A DNA stretch of 64,000 bases from Aristolochia californica (taxonomy: Eukaryota; Streptophyta; Magnoliopsida; Piperales; Aristolochiaceae). Both the position numbers and the translations under genes were made by a program. Below are positions 38,401 to 50,386 of the stretch, piece by piece. Location of the stretch: positions 13,661,931-13,725,930 of the forward strand of contig JARWKL010000010.1 in the NCBI GenBank assembly GCA_029961685.1, in the 5' to 3' direction. Positions within the stretch are counted from its first letter, which is position 1; every line of letters begins with the position of its first letter. The notes under the pieces are model-generated. The model saw only the letters and a list, made by a program, of their open reading frames with translations. It had not been told where the DNA came from and made no database searches.

Positions 38401-40141
38401 AGTTACAAGTCCCTTTCACATAAAATTCCACCAAGTTATTATTAGGGGGTTGTATTTGTGGAATTTTCCAAAGATGGATTTTTGGGGTTCATTTTTAGTG
38501 CGTGAAATAATTTTCTATTCATTATTATAGTTTTCAAATTCTTTTGCATACATGATCTCTAAAATTTTCATTTTGTTGCGATCTTATATGTTTTTTGTTT
38601 ACGAGGAAAAATGGGAGTCGCAAGTTTGGACATGAAAAAAAAAAAGTTTGTACATCCAAAATGGGGATGCACAAATGCTGGGAGAGATAATTCCAAAGAG
38701 TATCTGTGATTTTTAAGGATAGGCAAAAACGAGGGTTGTTTGGCTCTGGTAAATATCCAACCACTTGAGAATTCAACTTTTTCTACCCCCCCTAATTTTT
38801 GGCCACTTGCATCCTCAACATGCTTGTGGCATGCACACCCACCACACTTCAAGCATGTTGGGATCAGTTACAAGTCCCTTTCCAATAAAATTCCACCAAG
38901 CTATTATTAGGGGGTTGTACTAGTGGAATTTCCCAAACATGGATTTTGGGGTTCATTTTTAGTCCGTGAAATAATTTTCTATTCATTATTAAATTTTTCA
39001 AATTTTTTTGCACACATGAACTCCAAAATTTTCATTTGTTGCGATCTTATATCTTTTTTGTTTACGAGGAAAAATGGGAGTCACAAGTTTGGACCTCAAA
39101 AAAAAAAATGTTTGTACATCCAAAATGGGGATGCACAAATGCTGGGAGAGATAATTCCAAAGAGTATCTGTGATTTTTAAGGATAGGCAAAAAAGTGGGT
39201 TGTTCGGCTCTGGTAAATATCCAACCACTCGAGAATTCAACTTTTTCTACCCCCCCTAATTTTTGGCCACTTGCATCCTCAACATGCCTGTGGCATGCAC
39301 ACCCACCACACTTAAAGCATGTTGGGATCAGTTACAAGTCCCTTTCCTATAAAATTCCACCAAGCTATTATTAGGGGGTTGTACTAGTGGAATTTTCCAA
39401 ACACATATTTTGGGGTTCATTTTTAGTGCGTGATATAATTTTCTATTCATTATTATAGTTTTCAAATTTTTTTGCACACATGAACTCTAAAATTTTCATT
39501 TTGTTGCGATCTTATACCTTTTTTTGTATACGAGGAGAAATGGGAGTCACAAGTTTGGACTTGAAAAAAAAAAAATTTGAACATAAAAAAATGGGGATGC
39601 ACAAATGCTGGGAGAGATAATTCAAAAGAGTATCTGCGATTTTTAAAGATAGGCAAAAAAGTGGGTTGTTTGGCTCTGGTAAATATCCAACCACTTGAGA
39701 ATTCAACTTTTTCTACCCCCCCTTAATTTTTGGCCACTTGCATTGTCAACATGCTTGTGGCATGCACACCCACCACACTTAAAGCATGTTGGGATCAGTT
39801 ACAAGTCCCTTTCCAATAAAATTCCACCAAACTATTATTAGGGGGTTGTACTAGTGGAATTTCCCAAACATGGATTTTGGGGTTCATTTTTAGTGCGTGA
39901 AATAATTTTCTATTCATTATTATAGTTTTAAAATTTTTTTGCACACATGATCTCTAAAATTTTCATTTTGTTGCGATCTTATATCTTTTTTGTTTACGTG
40001 GAAAAATGGGAGTCAAAAGTTTGGACCTGAAAAAATGAAAATTTTGAACATCAAAAAATGGGGATGCACAAATGCTGGGAGAGATAATTCCAAAGAGTAT
40101 CTGTGATTTTTAAGGATAGGCAAAAAAGTGGGTTGTTTGTC
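35486..40141 (+). repeat. Ten-monomer super-repeat, copy 1, 4656 bp
   Basis: A type II unit (A at 35486, B' 35952, C' 36417, D 36883, E 37347, F 37813) followed by a 4-monomer unit (A 38280, D 38745, E 39209, F 39675). The first A is subtype 'b' (GGAATTG before the A run), the second subtype 'a' (GTATTTGTGG, GGACATG). Other markers: ATGCCTATGG and CAAGATTGG in C', CCACATGCATCC and a TTTTTATTTTG in E, GTGACATGC and GGGGATACAC in the first F. Confidence 0.92.
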
Positions 40142-43100
40142 TCTGGTAAATATCCAACCACTCGAGAATTCAACTTTTTCTACCCCCCCTTATTTTTGGT
40201 CACTTGCATCCTCAACATGCATGTGGCATGCACACCCACCACACTTAAAGCATGTTGGGATCAGTTACAAGTCCCTTTCACATAAAATTCCACCAAGTTA
40301 TTATTAGGGGGTTGTACTTGTGGAATTTCCCAAAGATGGATTTTTGGGGTTCATTTTTAGTGCGTGAAATAATTTTCTATTCATTATTATAGTTTTCAAA
40401 TTCTTTTGCATACATGATCTCTAAAATTTTCATTTTGTTGCGATCTTATATGTTTTTTGTTTACGAGGAAAAATGGGAGTCGCAAGTTTGGAATTGAAAA
40501 AAAAAAAAGTTTGTACATCCAAAATGGGGATGCACAAATGCTGGGAGAGATAATTCCAAAGAGTATCTGTGATTTTTAAGGATAGGCAAAAACGAGGGTT
40601 GTTTGGCTCTGGTAAATATCCAACCACTTGAGAATTCAACTTTTTCTACCCCCCCTAATTTTTGGCCACTTGCATCCTCAACATGCTTGTGGCATGCACA
40701 CCCACCACACTTCAAGCATGTTGGGATCAGTTACAAGTCCCTTTCCTATAAAATTCCACCAAGCTATTATTAGGGGGTTGTACTAGTGGAATTTCCCAAA
40801 CATGGATTTTGGGGTTCATTTTTAGTGCGTGAAATAATTTTCTATTCATTATTAAAGTTTTCAAATTTTTTTGCACACATGAACTCCAAAATTTTCATTT
40901 GTTGCGATCTTATATCTTTTTTGTTTACGAGGAAAAATGGGAGTCACAAGTTTGGACCTCAAAGAAAAAAAATGTTTGTACATCCAAAATGGGGATGCAC
41001 AAATGCTGGGAGAGATAATTCCAAAGAGTATCTGTGATTTTTAAGGATGGGCAAAAAAGTGGGTTGTTCGGCTCTGGTAAATATCCAACCACTCGAGAAT
41101 TCAACTTTTTCTACCCCCCCTAATTTTTGGCCACTTGCATCCTCAACATGCCTATGGCATGCACACCCACCACACTTAAAGCATGTTGGGATCAGTTACA
41201 AGTCCCTTTCCTATAAAATTCCACCAAGCTATTATGAGGGGGTTGTACTAGTGGAATTTCCCAAACACATATTTAGGGGTTCATTTTTAGTGCGTGATAT
41301 AATTTTCTATTCATTATTATAGTTTTCAAATTTTTTTGCACCCATGAACTCTAAAATTTTCATTTTGTTGCGATCTTATATGTTTTTTGTTTACGAGGAA
41401 AAATGGGAGTCACAAGATTGGACCTGAAAAAAAAAAAAAGTTTGTACATCCAAAATGGGGATGCACAAATGCTGGGAGAGATAATTCCAAAGAGTATCTG
41501 TGATTTTTAAGGATAGGCAAAAACGAGGGTTGTTTGGCTCTGGTAAATATCCAACCACTTGAGAATTCAACTTTTTCTACCCCCCCTAATTTTTGGCCAC
41601 TTGCATCCTCAACATGCTTGTGGCATGCACACCCACCACACTTCAAGCATGTTGGGATCAGTTACAAGTCCCTTTCCAATAAAATTCCACCAAGCTATTA
41701 TTAGGGGGTTGTACTAGTGGAATTTCCCAAACATGGATTTTGGGGTTCATTTTTAGTCCGTGAAATAATTTTCTATTCATTATTAAATTTTTCAAATTTT
41801 TTTGCACACATGAACTCCAAAATTTTCATTTGTTGCGATCTTATATCTTTTTTGTTTACGAGGAAAAATGGGAGTCACAAGTTTGGACCTCAAAAAAAAA
41901 AATGTTTGTACATCCAAAATGGGGATGCACAAATGCTGGGAGAGATAATTCCAAAGAGTATCTGTGATTTTTAAGGATAGGCAAAAAAGTGGGTTGTTCG
42001 GCTCTGGTAAATATCCAACCACTCGAGAATTCAACTTTTTCTACCCCCCCTAATTTTTGGCCACATGCATCCTCAACATGCCTGTGGCATGCACACCCAC
42101 CACACTTAAAGCATGTTGGGATCAGTTACAAGTCCCTTTCCTATAAAATTCCACCAAGCTATTATTAGGGGGTTGTACTAGTGGAATTTTCCAAACACAT
42201 ATTTTGGGGTTCATTTTTAGTGCGTGATATAATTTTCTATTCATTATTATAGTTTTCAAATTTTTTTGCACACATGAACTCTAAAATTTTTATTTTGTTG
42301 CGATCTTATACCTTTTTTTGTATACGAGGAGAAATGGGAGTCACAAGTTTGGACTTGAAAAAAAAAAAATTTGAACATAAAAAAATGGGGATGCACAAAT
42401 GCTGGGAGAGATAATTCAAAAGAGTATCTGCGATTTTTAAAGATAGGCAAAAAAGTGGGTTGTTTGGCTCTGGTAAATATCCAACCACTTGAGAATTCAA
42501 CTTTTTCTACCCCCCCTTAATTTTTGGCCACTTGCATTGTCAACATGCTTGTGACATGCACACCCACCACACTTAAAGCATGTTGGGATCAGTTACAAGT
42601 CCCTTTCCAATAAAATTCCACCAAACTATTATTAGGGGGTTGTACTAGTGGAATTTCCCAAACATGGATTTTGGGGTTCATTTTTAGTGCGTGAAATAAT
42701 TTTCTATTCATTATTATAGTTTTAAAATTTTTTTGCACACATGATCTCTAAAATTTTCATTTTGTTGCGATCTTATATCTTTTTTGTTTACGTGGAAAAA
42801 TGGGAGTCAAAAGTTTGGACCTGAAAAAAAGAAAATTTTGAACATCAAAAAATGGGGATACACAAATGCTGGGAGAGATAATTCCAAAGAGTATCTGTGA
42901 TTTTTAAGGATAGGCAAAAAAGTGGGTTGTTTGTCTCTGGTAAATATCCAACCACTCGAGAATTCAACTTTTTCTACCCCCCCTTATTTTTGGTCACTTG
43001 CATCCTCAACATGCATGTGGCATGCACACCCACCACACTTAAAGCATGTTGGGATCAGTTACAAGTCCCTTTCACATAAAATTCCACCAAGTTATTATTA

Positions 43101-44797
43101 GGGGGTTGTATTTGTGGAATTTTCCAAAGATGGATTTTTGGGGTTCATTTTTAGTGCGTGAAATAATTTTCTATTCATTATTATAGTTTTCAAATTCTTT
43201 TGCATACATGATCTCTAAAATTTTCATTTTGTTGCGATCTTATATGTTTTTTGTTTACGAGGAAAAATGGGAGTCGCAAGTTTGGACATGAAAAAAAAAA
43301 AGTTTGTACATCCAAAATGGGGATGCACAAATGCTGGGAGAGATAATTCCAAAGAGTATCTGTGATTTTTAAGGATAGGCAAAAACGAGGGTTGTTTGGC
43401 TCTGGTAAATATCCAACCACTTGAGAATTCAACTTTTTCTACCCCCCCTAATTTTTGGCCACTTGCATCCTCAACATGCTTGTGGCATGCACACCCACCA
43501 CACTTCAAGCATGTTGGGATCAGTTACAAGTCCCTTTCCAATAAAATTCCACCAAGCTATTATTAGGGGGTTGTACTAGTGGAATTTCCCAAACATGGAT
43601 TTTGGGGTTCATTTTTAGTCCGTGAAATAATTTTCTATTCATTATTAAATTTTTCAAATTTTTTTGCACACATGAACTCCAAAATTTTCATTTGTTCCGA
43701 TCTTATATCTTTTTTGTTTACGAGGAAAAATGGGAGTCACAAGTTTGGACCTCAAAAAAAAAAATGTTTGTACATCCAAAATGGGGATGCACAAATGCTG
43801 GGAGAGATAATTCCAAAGAGTATCTGTGATTTTTAAGGATAGGCAAAAAAGTGGGTTGTTCGGCTCTGGTAAATATCCAACCACTCGAGAATTCAACTTT
43901 TTCTACCCCCCCTAATTTTTGGCCACTTGCATCCTCAACATGCCTGTGGCATGCACACCCACCACACTTAAAGCATGTTGGGATCAGTTACAAGTCCCTT
44001 TCCTATAAAATTCCACCAAGCTATTATTAGGGGGTTGTACTAGTGGAATTTTCCAAACACATATTTTGGGGTTCATTTTTAGTGCGTGATATAATTTTCT
44101 ATTCATTATTATAGTTTTCAAATTTTTTTGCACACATGAACTCTAAAATTTTCATTTTGTTGCGATCTTATACCTTTTTTTGTATACGAGGAGAAATGGG
44201 AGTCACAAGTTTGGACTTGAAAAAAAAAAAATTTGAACATAAAAAAATGGGGATGCACAAATGCTGGGAGAGATAATTCAAAAGAGTATCTGCGATTTTT
44301 AAAGATAGGCAAAAAAGTGGGTTGTTTGGCTCTGGTAAATATCCAACCACTTGAGAATTCAACTTTTTCTACCCCCCCTTAATTTTTGGCCACTTGCATT
44401 GTCAACATGCTTGTGCCATGCACACCCACCACACTTAAAGCATGTTGGGATCAGTTACAAGTCCCTTTCCAATAAAATTCCACCAAACTATTATTAGGGG
44501 GTTGTACTAGTGGAATTTCCCAAACATGGATTTTGGGGTTCATTTTTAGTGCGTGAAATAATTTTCTATTCATTATTATAGTTTTAAAATTTTTTTGCAC
44601 ACATGATCTCTAAAATTTTCATTTTGTTGCGATCTTATATCTTTTTTGTTTACGTGGAAAAATGGGAGTCAAAAGTTTGGACCTGAAAAAATGAAAATTT
44701 TGAACATCAAAAAATGGGGATGCACAAATGCTGGGAGAGATAATTCCAAAGAGTATCTGTGATTTTTAAGGATAGGCAAAAAAGTGGGTTGTTTGTC
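40142..44797 (+). repeat. Ten-monomer super-repeat, copy 2, 4656 bp
   Basis: Monomers start at 40142, 40608, 41073, 41539, 42003, 42469, 42936, 43401, 43865 and 44331, in the same order, at the same lengths and with the same private markers as copy 1. By eye I noticed three single-base differences (41275 A, 43697 C and 44416 C against the copy 1 bases) and no length difference. Confidence 0.92.
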
Positions 44798-47591
44798 TCT
44801 GGTAAATATCCAACCACTCGAGAATTCAACTTTTTCTACCCCCCCTTATTTTTGGTCACTTGCATCCTCAACATGCATGTGGCATGCACACCCACCACAC
44901 TTAAAGCATGTTGGGATCAGTTACAAGTCCCTTTCACATAAAATTCCACCAAGTTATTATTAGGGGGTTGTACTTGTGGAATTTCCCAAAGATGGATTTT
45001 TGGGGTTCATTTTTAGTGCGTGAAATAATTTTCTATTCATTATTATAGTTTTCAAATTCTTTTGCATACATGATCTCTAAAATTTTCATTTTGTTGCGAT
45101 CTTATATGTTTTTTGTTTACGAGGAAAAATGGGAGTCGCAAGTTTGGAATTGAAAAAAAAAAAAGTTTGTACATCCAAAATGGGGATGCACAAATGCTGG
45201 GAGAGATAATTCCAAAGAGTATCTGTGATTTTTAAGGATAGGCAAAAACGAGGGTTGTTTGGCTCTGGTAAATATCCAACCACTTGAGAATTCAACTTTT
45301 TCTACCCCCCCTAATTTTTGGCCACTTGCATCCTCAACATGCTTGTGGCATGCACACCCACCACACTTCAAGCATGTTGGGATCAGTTACAAGTCCCTTT
45401 CCTATAAAATTCCACCAAGCTATTATTAGGGGGTTGTACTAGTGGAATTTCCCAAACATGGATTTTGGGGTTCATTTTTAGTGCGTGAAATAATTTTCTA
45501 TTCATTATTAAAGTTTTCAAATTTTTTTGCACACATGAACTCCAAAATTTTCATTTGTTGCGATCTTATATCTTTTTTGTTTACGAGGAAAAATGGGAGT
45601 CACAAGTTTGGACCTCAAAGAAAAAAAATGTTTGTACATCCAAAATGGGGATGCACAAATGCTGGGAGAGATAATTCCAAAGAGTATCTGTGATTTTTAA
45701 GGATGGGCAAAAAAGTGGGTTGTTCGGCTCTGGTAAATATCCAACCACTCGAGAATTCAACTTTTTCTACCCCCCCTAATTTTTGGCCACTTGCATCCTC
45801 AACATGCCTGTGGCATGCACACCCACCACACTTAAAGCATGTTGGGATCAGTTACAAGTCCCTTTCCTATAAAATTCCACCAAGCTATTATGAGGGGGTT
45901 GTACTAGTGGAATTTCCCAAACACATATTTTGGGGTTCATTTTTAGTGCGTGATATAATTTTCTATTCATTATTATAGTTTTCAAATTTTTTTGCACCCA
46001 TGAACTCTAAAATTTTCATTTTGTTGCGATCTTATATGTTTTTTGTTTACGAGGAAAAATGGGAGTCACAAGTTTGGACCTGAAAAAAAAAAAAAGTTTG
46101 TACATCCAAAATGGGGATGCACAAATGCTGGGAGAGATAATTCCAAAGAGTATCTGTGATTTTTAAGGATAGGCAAAAACGAGGGTTGTTTGGCTATGGT
46201 AAATATCCAACCACTTGAGAATTCAACTTTTTCTACCCCCCCTAATTTTTGGCCACTTGCATCCTCAACATGCTTGTGGCATGCACACCCACCACACTTC
46301 AAGCATGTTGGGATCAGTTACAAGTCCCTTTCCAATAAAATTCCACCAAGCTATTATTAGGGGGTTGTACTAGTGGAATTTCCCAAACATGGATTTTGGG
46401 GTTCATTTTTAGTCCGTGAAATAATTTTCTATTCATTATTAAATTTTTCAATTTTTTTTGCACACATGAACTCCAAAATTTTCATTTGTTGCGATCTTAT
46501 ATCTTTTTTGTTTACGAGGAAAAATGGGAGTCACAAGTTTGGACCTCAAAAAAAAAAATGTTTGTACATCCAAAATGGGGATGCACAAATGCTGGGAGAG
46601 ATAATTCCAAAGAGTATCTGTGATTTTTAAGGATAGGCAAAAAAGTGGGTTGTTCGGCTCTGGTAAATATCCAACCACTCGAGAATTCAACTTTTTCTAC
46701 CCCCCCTAATTTTTGGCCACATGCATCCTCAACATGCCTGTGGCATGCACACCCACCACACTTAAAGCATGTTGGGATCAGTTACAAGTCCCTTTCCTAT
46801 AAAATTCCACCAAGCTATTATTAGGGGGTTGTACTAGTGGAATTTTCTAAACACATATTTTGGGGTTCATTTTTAGTGCGTGATATAATTTTCTATTCAT
46901 TATTATAGTTTTCAAATTTTTTTGCACACATGAACTCTAAAATTTTCATTTTGTTGCGATCTTATACCTTTTTTTGTATACGAGGAGAAATGGGAGTCAC
47001 AAGTTTGGACTTGAAAAAAAAAAAATTTGAACATAAAAAAATGGGGATGCACAAATGCTGGGAGAGATAATTCAAAAGAGTATCTGCGATTTTTAAAGAT
47101 AGGCAAAAAAGTGGGTTGTTTGGCTCTGGTAAATATCCAACCACTTGAGAATTCAACTTTTTCTACCCCCCCTTAATTTTTGGCCACTTGCATTGTCAAC
47201 ATGCTTGTGGCATGCACACCCACCACACTTAAAGCATGTTGGGATCAGTTACAAGTCCCATTCCAATAAAATTCCACCAAACTATTATTAGGGGGTTGTA
47301 CTAGTGGAATTTCCCAAACATGGATTTTGGGGTTCATTTTTAGTGCGTGAAATAATTTTCTATTCATTATTATAGTTTTAAAATTTTTTTGCACACATGA
47401 TCTCTAAAATTTTCATTTTGTTGCGATCTTATATCTTTTTTGTTTACGTGGAAAAATGGGAGTCAAAAGTTTGGACCTGAAAAAAAGAAAATTTTGAACA
47501 TCAAAAAATGGGGATACACAAATGCTGGGAGAGATAATTCCAAAGAGTATCTGTGATTTTTAAGGATAGGCAAAAAAGTGGGTTGTTTGTC
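44798..47591 (+). repeat. HOR unit type II, 2794 bp; partial third copy of the super-repeat
   Basis: Monomers start at 44798, 45264, 45729, 46195, 46659 and 47125. The leading A is subtype 'b', as in the two super-repeat copies, and the following A at 47592 has the 'a' states GTATTTGTGG and TTCTTTTGC. It lacks ATGCCTATGG and CAAGATTGG but keeps CCACATGCATCC. Private: TGGCTATGG in D, TTTTCTAAAC in E, and GTCCCATTCC in F. D has the TTCAATTTTTTTTGC state of the units at 6072 and 21519. Confidence 0.91.
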
Positions 47592-50386
47592 TCTGGTAAA
47601 TATCCAACCACTCGAGAATTCAACTTTTTCTACCCCCCCTTATTTTTGGTCACTTGCATCCTCAACATGCATGTGGCATGCACACCCACCACACTTAAAG
47701 CATGTTGGGATCAGTTACAAGTCCCTTTCACATAAAATTCCACCAAGTTATTATTAGGGGGTTGTATTTGTGGAATTTTCCAAAGATGGATTTTTGGGGT
47801 TCATTTTTAGTGCGTGAAATAATTTTCTATTCATTATTATAGTTTTCAAATTCTTTTGCATACATGATCTCTAAAATTTTCATTTTGTTGCGATCTTATA
47901 TGTTTTTTGTTTACGAGGAAAAATGGGAGTCGCAAGTTTGGACCTGAAAAAAAAAAAAGTTTGTACATCCAAAATGGGGATGCACAAATGCTGGGAGAGA
48001 TAATTCCAAAGAGTATCTATGATTTTTAAGGATAGGAAAAAACGAGGGTTGTTTGGCTCTGGTAAATATCCAACCACTTGAGAATTCAACTTTTTCTACC
48101 CCCCCTAATTTTTGGCCACTTGCATCCTCAACATGCTTGTGGCATGCACACCCACCACACTTCAAGCATGTTGGGATCAGTTACAAGTCCCTTTCCTATA
48201 AAATTCCACCAAGCTATTATTAGGGGGTTGTACTAGTGGAATTTCCCAAACATGGATTTTGGGGTTCATTTTTAGTGCGTGAAATAATTTTCTATTCATT
48301 ATTATAGTTTTCAAATTTTTTTGCACACATGAACTCCAAAATTTTCATTTGTTGCGATCTTATATCTTTTTTGTTTACGAGGAAAAATGGGAGTCAAAAG
48401 TTTGGACCTGAAAAAAAGAAAATTTTGAACATCAAAAAATTGGGATGCATAAATGCTGGGAGAGATAATTCCAAAGAGTATCTGTGATTTTTAAGGATAG
48501 GCAAAAAAGTGGGTTGTTTGTCTCTGGTAAATATCCAACCACTCGAGAATTCAACTTTTTCTACCCCCCCTTATTTTTGGTCACTTCCATCCTCAACATG
48601 CATGTGGCATGCACACCCACCACACTTAAAGCATGTTGGGATCAGTTACATGTCCCTTTCACATAAAATTCCACCAAGCTATTATTAGGGGGTTGTACTT
48701 GTGGAATTTCCCAAAGATGGATTTTGGGGTTCATTTTTAGTGCGTGAAATAATTTTCTATTCATTATTATAGTTTTCAAATTTTTTTGCACACATGATCT
48801 CTAAAATTTTCATTTTGTTGCGATCTTATATGTTTTTTGTTTACGAGGAAAAATGGGAGTCACAAGTTTGGACCTGAAAAAAAAAAAAAGTTTGTACATC
48901 CAAAATGGGGATGCACAAATGCTGGGAGAGATAATTCCAAAGAGTATCTGTGATTTTTAAGGATAGGCAAAAACGAGGGTTGTTTGGCTCTGGTAAATAT
49001 CCAACCACTTGAGAATTCAACTTTTTCTACCCCCCCTAATTTTTGGCCACTTGCATCCTCAACATGCTTGTGGCATGCACACCCACCACACTTCAAGCAT
49101 GTTGGGATCAGTTACAAGTCCCTTTCCTATAAAATTCCACCAAGCTATTATTAGGGGGTTGTACTAGTGGAATTTCCCAAACATGGATTTTGGGGTTCAT
49201 TTTTAGTCCGTGAAATAATTTTCTATTCATTATTAAATTTTTCAAATTTTTTTGCACACATGAACTCCAAAATTTTCATTTGTTGCGATCTTATATCTTT
49301 TTTGTTTACGAGGAAAAATGGGAGTCACAAGTTTGGACCTCAAAAAAAAAAAATGTTTGTACATCCAAAATGGGGATGCACAAATGCTGGGAGAGATAAT
49401 TCCAAAGAGTATCTGTGATTTTTAAGGATAGGCAAAAAAGTGGGTTGTTCGGCTCTGGTAAATATCCCACCACTCGAGAATTCAACTTTTTCTACCCCCC
49501 CTAATTTTTGGCCACTTGCATCCTCAACATGCCTGTGGCATGCACACCCACCACACTTAAAGCATGTTGGGATCAGTTACAAGTCCCTTTCCTATAAAAT
49601 TCCACCAAGCTATTATTAGGGGGTTGTACTAGTGGAATTTTCCAAACACATATTTTGGGGTTCATTTTTAGTGCGTGATATAATTTTCTATTCATTATTA
49701 TAGTTTTCAAATTTTTTTGCACACATGAACTCTAAAATTTTCATTTTGTTGCGATCTTATACCTTTTTTTGTATACGAGGAGAAATGGGAGTCACAAGTT
49801 TGGACTTGAAAAAAAAAAAATTTGAACATAAAAAAATGGGGATGCACAAATGCTGGGAGAGATAATTCAAAAGAGTATCTGCGATTTTTAAAGATAGGCA
49901 AAAAAGTGGGTTGTTTGGCTCTGGTAAATATCCAACCACTTGAGAATTCAACTTTTTCTACCCCCCCTTAATTTTTGGCCACTTGCATTGTCAACATGCA
50001 TGTGGCATGCACACCCACCACACTTAAAGCATGTTGGGATCAGTTACAAGTCCCTTTCCAATAAAATTCCACCAAACTATTATTAGGGGGTTGTACTAGT
50101 GGAATTTCCCAAACATGGATTTTGGGGTTCATTTTTAGTGCGTGAAATAATTTTCTATTCATTATTATAGTTTTAAAATTTTTTTGCACACATGATCTCT
50201 AAAATTTTCATTTTGTTGCGATCTTATATCTTTTTTGTTTACGTGGAAAAATGGGAGTCAAAAGTTTGGACCTGAAAAAAAGAAAATTTTGAACATCAAA
50301 AAATGGGGATGCACAAATGCTGGGAGAGATAATTCCAAAGAGTATCTGTGATTTTTAAGGATAGGCAAAAAAGTGGGTTGTTTGTC
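47592..50386 (+). repeat. HOR unit type I, 2795 bp; end of the type II domain
   Basis: Monomers start at 47592, 48058, 48523, 48989, 49454 and 49920. A begins with type II-domain states (GTATTTGTGG, CAAATTCTTTTGC) and ends with AGGAAAAAACG of type I A, with an intermediate GAGTATCTATG; B and C follow. One extra A in the A run of D accounts for the added base. B has private AAATTGGGATGC; C has CACTTCCATCC. Confidence 0.91.
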
